NCBI GenBank assembly: GCA_905221605.1
Contig: CAJNDS010000936.1
Location: forward strand, 1-49,704
Direction of reading: 5' to 3'
Source of the DNA: Symbiodinium natans
Taxonomy: Eukaryota > Sar > Dinophyceae > Suessiales > Symbiodiniaceae
Length of the DNA: 49,704 nucleotides
A program made the position numbers and the translations under genes. Positions within the stretch are counted from its first letter, which is position 1. Each line of letters begins with the position of its first letter. Shown here one piece after another: positions 11,466 to 18,996 of this stretch. Under the pieces are notes generated by a model. That model had not been told where the DNA came from. It was given only the letters and a program-made list of their open reading frames with translations, and did no database searches.

Positions 11466-12247
11466 GTCCGTCCCACTACACTTCGCCACATGGCCAGCTT
11501 GGGGCTCGAGGAAGTCCAGCTGAGAAAAGGGTCTGCGTGTGCTGTGGGTCTTCTGAAGGGTGTTGTGTCGAAAGGGGAGTGGGTATCCTTGGCTGAGAGG
11601 GTAGGGCTTAAGAAGGGCCACAAGTGGCTTCTGATCGAGTTCTGCGCCCCTCTCGACTCCAACATGCACCGGGTTGCGAAAGAGGAGTTTCCGAATGTTT
11701 GTGTCCTTACCGAGAGGGATGACCGGAGACGGTCACTGCGATCAAGGGGGTTATCGCATCCGCCTTGGAACGCGGGGTCTGCATCTTCTTATGGTCCTCG
11801 ACCCCATGCACGGGGGGGTGCCCGTATCAGCGGATGCATCTCCAGAAACAGGGTTCTGCCTACAAGGGTCATTTAAACGGCCTGTGGGACTGCCACAAGC
11901 GTCTGTGGAGAAGCTTTGTCAGCCTGACGAAGTACACACATGGCTGGGCCATCGAGTGGCCAGCCCGCTGCGCTTACTGGTCCTGGGGTTAGACCCAGAG
12001 CTTTCTCCGAACCTCGCGAGCGACCTTGTACGACTGTCGTGTGGACGGTTGTGCTGCGGGGCTAAGAGGAAATGACGGGGAACTTGTGTCGAAGCGTTGG
12101 AGAGTGGTGACTACGCATGCAGGGGTTGCCGAGGGTCTTGAAGGGCTGAAATGCGACCATGCGCATCCGCGTTCCAAGGTCTTTGTTCTCAAAGAGACGC
12201 AACATTATCCTGAAGCTATGTGTAGGGTTGTTTTGAGCAGCTTGTAA
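11466..12247 (+). pseudogene. extra 3' domain of copia element, methyltransferase-like?
   Basis: Beyond RNase H the polyprotein continues: LLIEFCAPLDS near 11630, STPCTGGCPYQ near 11798, AIEWPARCAYW near 11948, an in-frame TAG at 11990, then DGCAAGLRG and KRWRVVTT up to the terminator at 12245. The order of an (I/L)EFC segment, a PC(T) motif, an E-W-P motif and a late basic segment recalls the order of motifs I, IV, VI and VIII of cytosine-5 methyltransferases. I infer a methyltransferase-like fold. The family assignment is not proven, and the frame breaks show this copy is inactive. Confidence 0.45.
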
Positions 12248-12615
12248 AGGTCGTGTCTGCTCTGCAGCCGTTTTGCTTTTCTGAGCCAAGGATTCAGGGT
12301 GAAACGCCAAGACCATGAGTTTACCTCGGGTCTCGCTCACACCAGGGTTTTCAGAGGCCATGGACTATGCTGTGGTCCTCTTCCAGCGGTTGGGTAACGA
12401 ACTACTCGAACCACAGCTGCTTTGTCTTTTCGTCTTAGCTGCAGGGATGGTTGTAGGGAACGATACCCTGTTCGCGCGCGCTTCAGGAGGTTCAGTGGCT
12501 GCCCGGGACTCGTTTTTAGCGATATAAATAGTGCTTCTGCTCATGCCACCCACACGAAATCATCGGCACCAGCGATGTTTCCTCACTTTGACCACATGTC
12601 ACATTCCATTCCTCC
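12248..12615. other. region between retroelement and unknown gene
   Basis: No conserved coding segment. There are short open frames only. It may contain the promoter of the gene starting at 12647, but no promoter motif is recognisable; dinoflagellate promoters generally lack a canonical TATA box. Confidence 0.4.
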
Positions 12616-12646
12616 ACATTTCTCTTCTTCTTCTCTTCTTCCAGCC
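12616..12646 (+). promoter_or_regulatory. probable spliced-leader trans-splice acceptor
   Basis: A long pyrimidine tract (TCTCTTCTTCTTCTCTTCTT) ends in CCAG two bases before the ATG at 12647, which sits in CAGCCATGG. In dinoflagellates nuclear mRNAs receive a spliced leader at such an AG. The short 5' UTR fits, but a cis-intron acceptor is equally possible from sequence alone. Confidence 0.4.
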
Positions 12647-14808
12647 ATGGAACTTTGGGGTCCTCAAGCTGCCGACCCAGAGTGGCTGTCTCGGCAGCTA
12701 CGCGCTTTAGCTGTGTACGAGCAGCAGGTGAACCTGGAGCCAGATGAGTTGTCATCTCCGACGATGACAGGGACGTTGCACAGGATCCTCCAGTTCCTTG
12801 GACTTTGTGGTCTCTTTTTTCTTCTCAAGTGGGTACCTTGAAGCTTGTCAGCTGATTTTTGACCAACAGTGTCTCCAGGTTGCTCCTGTGCCCGCCTGGA
12901 ACCCACACGTTCTTCTGCACTGCCGGAATGGGCTTGCAAGCACTGCTCCGAACAGCACAGTCTCTGCCGACAGTGCCTCTCTCGAGCCTTCCTCCTCCAG
13001 CACTGCTCCAGACCGTGCAATCCCGACCAGGTCCAGGACTGCGACTTCAGCATCACCCTTAACTTGAACCTTCAACCCTGTCTTCCGAGTTTCCACAAGT
13101 ATTGTCCCCCCTTAGCCCGACACCTTTGAATCCGCATCTGGACTTCCAGGAGCCCTGTCCGTGACTCCGCTTCGACCTCCAAGTCTACTCGCACTGGCAA
13201 GCAGTTGAAGTGGGCAAAGTGTGACCGATGTGGCTTTGCGATGTCCCCGCATATTTTTGCATCCGGAGAGATTCTTGGTTGCGTGAGTTTCTTGCCCATT
13301 TCTTTCCCTCAGCCCTAAACCCACAACCCTAACACTTAAAACCCCAAACCCTGCTTGGAAGCTCTCTGTGTGCAGGCATCGAAACCAGGTGCGCCTCCTC
13401 TGCTCCAATTTTTGGAGAGGCAGAAAGTGCTGGCGTAGCTTGCCCTTTCCCGTAGAAAGGATGCATGAGGCCTCTCCGTACATTAGACGTTTCGCGCAAG
13501 ATGTGCGATTCAGCCTTTTCCGGAACGGGAAGAAGTAGGTAGCTTGACTGGGTGGCGGCTGCAGACACGTCTCCCCACCGTAAACCCCAAACCTCCCATG
13601 CATTGTAGACTGAACCCTTAACCTCAAGTTTCCCGAGAAGTGTCGTGTGGCACGGGTGTTCTCCTACAGCAACTTTTGGCTGTGCACAGGAGCTGTCAGG
13701 TTCCACTTTGCAGGTCTTGGGGATTGCTCTTGACGAAAACATGTTGCCTGCTTTTGCTGTTTTGTACTTGTCTCTGAATGTCGCAGGTAGATGACTCAGT
13801 GCCTCACTTTCTTTCATTTTCTTCATGACTTGTCTGTTGCAGCTTCAACACCGAACCTTCATATTTCCAACCCTCTCTGCCTTGTTGCTTCTTGCCCGCC
13901 ATGGTAGAGATTAGTCGAGACTTGTCTGTTGCCCACGCAACAACATTGCTGCTAGCGCTGTCACAGTATTTCGCTCCCCGGCCGACAGCTGATCGACAAC
14001 ACATTGTCTTCAATTCGGTGGCTGGCATTTCCAAAGCCAGTCGCTCCTGCTGGCGTACGACGATTGCGAAGACGATCTCATTGCGCTGGGACTGGTCATC
14101 CAGGTCGTTGAGCTGGTTTGCTTGAACTTCCCCAGCACTGCCATACTGCAAGACGATCTCCGCCCTCTTCCCGACACAGTGACCCTAGTGCCCCGACCTG
14201 CTTTTGGCGAGCTGCTTACTTTGCACTACGGCCGCTCCCACGCCCAGGATAATTGGCCGTTCCAGACTTTCGGGTCTAGGCTTTTAGGGTTTCGGATCTT
14301 GGGGTTTACAAGTTTCGGGTTTAGAAGTTTCGGGTTTAGGGTTTAGGACTTTGGGGTTTAGGATTTGAGTGTTTAGGACTTTAGGATTTTAGGGTTTCAG
14401 ACTTTGCGGTTTATGACTTGTGGGTTTAGGATTTTGACGTCTACGACCTTTCGGTTTAGGACTTTAAAATTTAGGGTCTGGGATGTTCCTTATATGGCCT
14501 CGCAGGATTGTCAGAAGTTGCGGCACGAACTTCAGTATGCCCGCGATTGTGTGCGGTGTCTGCTCTTCCGCCGCACTGTGATACTTGTTGCTGTCGTCTC
14601 TAAACATAAGCCTTAGACATTCAGTCCTGCACCCTAAGCCCCCAGAACTGATTTGAGGCCACAGTTTTTTGCTTTCAACTCTGCTGTTCGTGCTCTTTTC
14701 GACGAATGGAGCTCGATTGTCGACAAGACGATCGTCCAGCTTTTTGACCGCGAATACTTCTTGCAGGTCTCACGAGATGAGCGCCTTGCGGCCGCCTCAA
14801 GTTCCTGA
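12647..14808 (+). CDS. multi-exon gene, function unknown, perhaps frameshifted
   Basis: A chain of coding-looking segments starts at ATG 12647 (MELWGPQAADPEW...). It continues with a cysteine-rich exon near 12878-13066 (CKHC, CRQC), a zinc-ribbon-like exon at 13150-13282 (CDRC) with a GTGAGT donor, an exon near 13630-13786, one from ~13837, an acidic exon after 14040, a short exon near 14508-14600 (CVRC) and a final exon ending at TGA 14806. Introns contain CCCTAAA or TTTAGGG-like sequence. A one-base frame change near 14040 may be a real break or a missed junction. It lies on the same strand as, and only ~140 bp upstream of, the transposase-like gene, so it may be its partner ORF. No family was recognised. 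Confidence 0.45.
13150..13282 (+). CDS. zinc-ribbon-like exon of unknown gene
   Basis: It begins after CTTCCAG and ends before a canonical GTGAGT donor at 13283. The frame contains a Lys/Thr/Ser-rich stretch, then KWAKCDRCGFAMS, a C-x2-C knuckle followed by hydrophobic residues. The partner cysteines are not obvious in this exon. The intron that follows contains AACCCTAACAC and similar telomere-type words. Confidence 0.5.
13630..13786 (+). CDS. hydrophobic exon of unknown gene
   Basis: One frame reads as VVWHGCSPTATFGC, later QVLGIALDENMLPAFAVLYL. This is an uninterrupted, protein-like composition with no stop. It ends at TCGCAG before GTAGAT, a plausible donor. The next segment begins after a pyrimidine-rich stretch ending TTGCAG at 13836. 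The exact phase between the two could not be made consistent. Confidence 0.4.
14041..14256 (+). CDS. acidic/hydrophobic exon of unknown gene
   Basis: The open frame contains LLLAYDDCEDDLIALGLVI, then LNFPSTAILQDDLRPLP and FGELLTLHYGRSHAQDNW. The composition is clearly protein-like, unlike the flanking repeats. The preceding exon is in a different frame, so either a junction lies at the AG at 14039-14040 or the gene is frameshifted. Immediately downstream lies a degenerate TTTAGGG array that would be intronic. Confidence 0.4.
14266..14480. repeat. degenerate TTTAGGG array, probably intronic
   Basis: About twenty imperfect units of the type GGGTTTAGGACTTT, GGGTTTCGG and GGGTTTAGA. They lie between two coding-looking exons (ending ~14256 and beginning ~14508). 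The G-rich strand is the sense strand here. Confidence 0.8.
14665..14808 (+). CDS. terminal exon of unknown gene
   Basis: It starts after GGCCACAG and runs 47 codons to TGA at 14806. The peptide includes VRALFDEWSSIVDKT, QLFDREYFLQ and SRDERLAAASSS, which resembles an amphipathic helical C-terminus. The frame has no ATG, as expected for an internal or last exon. A pyrimidine-rich stretch follows, then the ATG of the next gene at 14948. Confidence 0.45.
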   Translation, partial: FFAFNSAVRALFDEWSSIVDKTIVQLFDREYFLQVSRDERLAAASSS

Positions 14809-14947
14809 GCAAAACAGAAGCTTTGCTGAGTCACCTAGGGTTGCTTGCTCTCTTTCACTTTCTTTCGAGTTCACTCCTTGCAGGATTTGATGGATTCCGC
14901 AGTTTTGTTTTTTAAAGCTCAGTTTCTTTGCTCCTGCGCTACACACC

Positions 14948-16416
14948 ATGGTCAAAGCCAAATTGCGTTCCCGAAAATTCCAGGCTGGGGAGACGCGCAA
15001 AGACAACAAGCTGAAAAATGACCTGGGGGCTGCCAGACAAGTTAACCAGCAGCACTTTGCCTTGGGAATCAGCGCAAGCTCTGCTGCTCACACCGCAACT
15101 CCACGACTCAGTGATGTCAAGCAAGCTTTCGACTATGCTGACTTGGTGCGAATGTCCGACAAGAAGGCTCGCAGCATCCTGGTTCAGCATGGCTGCTTGC
15201 AAGGAAAGCTCGCGGGGATTCGTTGCTGGCAGTGCGGGTCCAAGATGAGCGGCGGGGGCTCCAGCAAGGACATTCTTCGGTGCCCTCACTGCACTCTTCC
15301 TGGCCGACACAAGAGGCAACTCAGACATGCCTCCCTGGCTTGGTCTCCTTTTTGGCTGACGCAGACGAGGCGGTGCACTGCCATTTCGGCTCTTCCTCTG
15401 CTTTTGCTTCTTGGTTGGAGCTCGTATCCCTTTGGATTCCATGGTGGTCATCTTACATGAGAAGAACACAGACTTTGGACGCAAGCAAGCCGAGCGGTGG
15501 TATGCTGTCTTGCGTTTGGCTTTGGCATATGCCGAGATGAAAGAGCAGAACGAGCAAATCTTGCAGGGAGAGATTGTCGAGGCAGAATGCCCACAATACC
15601 CTGAACCCTCAACCCTAAACTCTAGACCTTGAACCCCACGCCCTTTCAGCTCTCTGCAAGGCCGATGGTGCCACGCATGGTGTGTCTCGTGCCAGTTCAG
15701 CGCAAACCCAGGCAGCGCTACGTCAAGGTCTTCGAGGAAGACGCTCCAAAAAGAAGTTCTTCGGCAGAAGCTCTACGCAGGTTCAAAACGGACGAGTTCT
15801 GGTGATCACTGGCCGTTCCTCCAAGCAGACTGTGTTCAAACCTCTGCCCAGTAAGACACAGAAGCGTGGCGCACCTGGGGGGACAGAGAGTTTGGCCGAG
15901 ATTTTGCCACACTTGGAAAAGCATGTCGACAAGAAGACGGCCGTGGCATGCAGCGACGCAGGTGCCGGCCTGCGTGCAGCTTGGTCATCGATGGCTGTGC
16001 CTGCAGCCACTGCCCGCCACAACTTAGATGAGTTCACGCCAGTCAAGACTTTGAGAGTCAAAGATCTCACTCCAGGACAGCGACGAACCTTGGCCAAGAA
16101 TGCTGCTGCTAAGAAACCAGCGGCAGCGTTCACGCCGCAAAAACAGAGATGTAGAATAGTGGGTGGCGACAATCAGGCAGAATCCGCCATCTCCCACGGT
16201 AAGAGACAACTCCGACGAGTCAACCTTTTGGGCCGTAGCAGCCCTCGCAACGCGCATATAGATCTTCTCTGCGCCCGCAGATTGTTGCGAGTACCCGGAC
16301 TGACAAGCGTTCTCCATGCGCTTGCGGTGTACAGAAAAGACAGAGCAGGTTGCATTGGATGCTGCCCAGACGACTTCGGTGATTCGAAGAAAGACCGAGG
16401 TTGGCTGCTGATGTGA
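14948..16416 (+). pseudogene. zinc-ribbon + DDE transposase-like gene (IS1595/ISXO2/Merlin-like)
   Basis: The ATG at 14948 opens a basic N-terminus. A zinc ribbon follows, with Cys pairs at 15224/15233 and 15281/15290. A segment with RKQAERWYAVLRLALAYAEM (15478 on) lies in another frame. After a probable intron, the catalytic part runs from 15650. Candidate catalytic residues are Asp in KADGATHG (15664), Asp in ACSDAG (15955) and Glu in DNQAES (16180), a D-97-D-75-E spacing, followed by KRQLRRVNLLGR. This order matches IS1595-superfamily transposases, which cut and join element ends. The frame shift near 15360-15390 suggests decay or a missed intron. TIRs were not found. Confidence 0.6.
15590..15649 (+). 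other. probable short GC-AG intron with telomere-type words
   Basis: Coding ends near ATTGTCGAG and resumes at 15650 after CCCTTTCAG. The ~65-bp gap begins GCAGAATG, fitting the GC-AG introns common in dinoflagellates. It contains CCCTGAA, CCCTCAA and CCCTAAA in succession. Its removal joins the helical segment to the KADGATHG catalytic box. The exact 5' boundary is uncertain by a few bases. Confidence 0.45.
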
Positions 16417-16694
16417 CTCTCCGTGACGCATCGACCGACGCAGAAAGTCAACATGTCCGCGCACGAACAGAGGTTCGGCGCGTTCTTGTTGGCCACCTCC
16501 TTACGTTTGCCTACTACCGCCTTGTGGTGAGACAGCTCCGGGAGCTGAAGGGTACACCGCCGAAGGACATCTATGTCACCCGGCATGGTCAGTGTTACCG
16601 CCGGGATGCTTTCTGTCCGTCACCTCGCAACAGCCAGCCTACGGGCAAGCCCAAGTGCCATCTTTGCTACCCCTACACCTCGACGGGGCCGTGA
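16401..16694 (+). pseudogene. C-terminal YVTR...CxxC module of the transposase-like gene
   Basis: It overlaps the end of the DDE frame but lies in another frame. After an Arg-rich helix it reads PPKDIYVTRHGQCYRRDAF (Tyr codon 16572, Cys 16593 and 16614), then CHLC (16656-16667). The arrangement parallels the relic at 6835-7044, except that the His after the first Cys is Tyr or Arg here. It is probably the tail of the same protein after a frameshift or short intron. Confidence 0.5.
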
Positions 16695-16802
16695 CAGCCT
16701 CAATGCCCAGAGGGGGAGTAAAAGACCAAAGGTTCTATGTGGGCCTTGGGCTGCCAGCGTCTTTTAAGTTTTTCCCAGAGGACTCGCTTGCGAAGTGGTG
16801 TA

Positions 16803-16931
16803 GAGAGTAGGTCTCCTCAGCCCTCAGCTTTTAGAGCTTAGGGAGTGTTTTCCAGTGTCTTCCCGGAGCAGAGAGTAGGTCGCCTCAGCTTTTAGAGCCT
16901 AGGGAGTGTTTTCCAATGTTTTCCCGAAGCA
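16803..16931. repeat. 68-bp direct duplication
   Basis: GAGAGTAGGT starts at 16803 and 16871. Both copies run through TTTTAGAGC...GGGAGTGTTTTCCA to TTCCC(G)GAAGC. The second copy lacks about 8 bp of the CCTCAGCC stretch. Confidence 0.85.
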
Positions 16932-16978
16932 CCGTGAGGTTTGACCAGTTTTGACTGAGTTTCACGTTGTTTGGTACG

Positions 16979-16988
16979 TTGGCTCAAG
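16979..16988 (+). other. possible relict spliced-leader 3' end
   Basis: TTGGCTCAAG matches the last ten bases of the dinoflagellate spliced leader (which ends ...TTTTGGCTCAAG). The bases upstream do not match, so this may be coincidence. One such 10-mer per window by chance has a probability of about 0.1. Confidence 0.15.
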
Positions 16989-17110
16989 ACCGGAGTATGC
17001 GAGCATGCAAAAGTGAGAAGCGTGCAGGGCTTGAGTGTGAGTCTTGCAGGGCTGTGGGTTGCTTGCCGCGTTTCGGTCTTTTACGGTTTGGCTGCTTCCG
17101 GTAGTCATGG

Positions 17111-18960
17111 CTGTTTCACCTCGTCGCAATAGACCGGCCCACTGTGCTGCTGATGTGGTAAAGAGGCGTCCGCTTTGAAAAAAGAAAAAATCTTACACAA
17201 ACAGGCAAAGGGCTGGTTGAGCCAGAAAGCCTGCAGGTTCTACTCCTGCGTCCCTGCAGCCTCGGGTGCCAGAGACTGGGTCACCCAGCGGTAGAGGTGC
17301 TGGCAGACACACCTCTCGCAAGAGCCTACGCCAGGGCCCGAGCTGTGCTCCCTTGGAACAACAGCCCGAAACAGGGTATAAGCGCCCCTTAAGAAGCTCA
17401 GAGAAGCAGGTTGGCGTAAAATCCCTCTGCTGGAACCTTTGGGGACCAGTAAGTGGCCTTTAGGTAACAGTTTCAATACTGTATCTTAAGGTTCCTTTTC
17501 TCCCGGGTGGTGGTTTGTTGCTCCAGCGCTTAACGACTGGCCACTATCTGGTGGAAAGAGTGACGCCCCAGGCTGCGTCTGGCACTGTGGGGGTTGGGAT
17601 CCACCCTTTGAAGTTCTCCTCTTGCTTTTCCCTCAATAGTGAAAAAATTTTCGGGGGCTAAGTTTAAGTTACTGTATAGAAGGTTTACTTGGTCCCTTAA
17701 GCTTATGCAGTTGTCCAAGAATAGCCAAGTGGGGGGGGAAAGCCCAAAACCTACAGTTACGCTGGGAGGTCACAGTCACTAAGCGCTGTGTGCTTAAACA
17801 AAATCGGCCGCTGCGCGGGGCAGTAAGAGCATTGGGGAGCAAGTGTGCCACTCAGCAACAACATACCTGCAGTTCGCTTGAGGACCTGGAGACTACAGGC
17901 GCGCTGAGCGCAGGCCCAGTAGCAAGGAAGCCTCTTGCAAGCTCTGCGGCACCCAAGCTGCAGGCTGCCCAGATGCCAAGAAGGCCCCCTCTTGACCAGT
18001 TTCTGCAAATTGCATAAGGCTAGGTTTCCGGGATAGTGGGTTTTACTTGGCCCTTTTCGGCTCCGTGGGACACGTTTCGGTACGCACTGCCTGGCGCGTC
18101 TGTGAGACTGCTGGCTTTCGTCGTCTGTGGTCTGTATACGATAGGGAAAACCGGCCGCTGCGCGGGGCAGTTAAGTTACTTGGATCTTAACCTGCGTCAC
18201 TTGCATGACACGGACCCTGCAGGTCAAGCATGCGGTCCCCTGCTAAACTTTGCAGCCAGGGCAGCGATTGCGCTGAGGTTGCTTAACGCAGCGAGGTCTC
18301 TGCCCTCACAGCTACTGCGTGGCAAAACAAGTCTTTGGTCTCAACTCTCTGTGCGTTCACACTTAATGGTCAACCTAACTGCAAGAAGGTGTACTGAGTG
18401 CTAGGCTTTTGCTACGGCCCTGGCGCTTGTGTGGGGACTGTCCCTATGGACGCGTGGGGCAGTTTAGGTGACGGAGGTTCCTTGCCTTACGGCCTACCCA
18501 TACTTTCGCTTAATGTCTGTGCCAGACGTGGCGCAGCATTGCTATGGGTGACGGGCCGCTGAGTGATGGGTGCCGGTAGGTTCTTGTTTTTCATTGGTCT
18601 CACCTCGCTGGCCTTGCGTTAAGTTGTCCTGCAATACGGGCCTCTGCGCTAGCGGTTGCTTCTTTGTAGTCACGACTGCGTTTACGCTCGCTGGCTTGTG
18701 CAGTTTGATTCTCAAAGTAGTTGTCCTTGTTTCACTCTGTCGCAATAGAGACAGAAAGAGGCCAAGCTGCCGGCAGGGAGCAGTTTACAACCCCTAAGAA
18801 CTTATGTCCCACGCAGCAGCTTGGTCACACCATTTTCGTTTCATCCTTGCTCAGACCTGGTAACCCTAGCAGCAATGCCACGCGGGAGTTTGCTTAATGC
18901 AAGGCCTTAAGAACCACAAGGTTGCTTATGCGGTCTACAACTGCAGAAGTTCAAGCTCCT
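17111..18960. other. block of short direct repeats, no gene seen
   Basis: Distinct in texture from its neighbours, with frequent TTAAG/CTTAA words. A 20-bp exact repeat CGGCCGCTGCGCGGGGCAGT occurs at 17805-17824 and 18152-18171. A near-repeat TGTTTCACCTCGTCGCAATAGA (17112) / TGTTTCACTCTGTCGCAATAGA (18729) lies near both ends. No open frame has domain content. It could be a structured non-coding repeat or an old organelle-derived insert; neither is established. Confidence 0.4.
17230..17500. other. cluster of strong short hairpins, possible structured RNA relic
   Basis: Perfect arms seen: GCAGG/CCTGC (17233-17237/17245-17249) with a TTCTACT loop like a tRNA T-arm; CACC/GGTG (17282-17285/17296-17299) with loop CAGCGGTAGA like a D-arm; CTGGC/GCCAG (17300-17304/17330-17334) enclosing CTCT/AGAG; and GGAACCTT/AAGGTTCC (17432-17439/17488-17495) enclosing ACAGT/ACTGT. 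The order (T-arm-like before D-arm-like) is wrong for one tRNA, and no acceptor stem was found. Confidence 0.35.
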
Positions 18961-18977
18961 AAGGCTAGCTTGTACAG

Positions 18978-18996
18978 GGTTTAGGGTTTAGGGTCT
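18978..18996. repeat. short TTTAGGG array
   Basis: Two to three G-rich-strand units mark the right end of the 17.1-18.96 kb block. Confidence 0.7.

Larger units (their letters stand above)
9080..12247 (+). mobile_element. degenerate Ty1/copia retrotransposon remnant
   Basis: The domain order is linker after integrase, reverse transcriptase, RNase H, then an extra C-terminal domain. The protein is recoverable only by changing frame: frame 1 to 2 near 9620, 2 to 3 near 10110, 3 to 1 near 10640, 1 to 2 near 10857, 2 to 3 near 11465 and 3 to 2 near 11750. In-frame stops lie at 9367 and 11990. Gag, protease and the integrase catalytic core are not visible, and no flanking LTRs were found. This is a dead copy, although the RT and RNase H motifs remain readable. 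Confidence 0.9.

Noticed and set aside
9080-12600. Intact LTR retrotransposon
   Set aside because: Multiple frameshifts, two in-frame stops, no gag, protease or integrase core and no flanking LTRs were visible.
17233-17304. A tRNA gene suggested by a T-arm-like and a D-arm-like hairpin
   Set aside because: The arms are in the wrong order and no acceptor or anticodon stem fits; kept only as a hairpin cluster.
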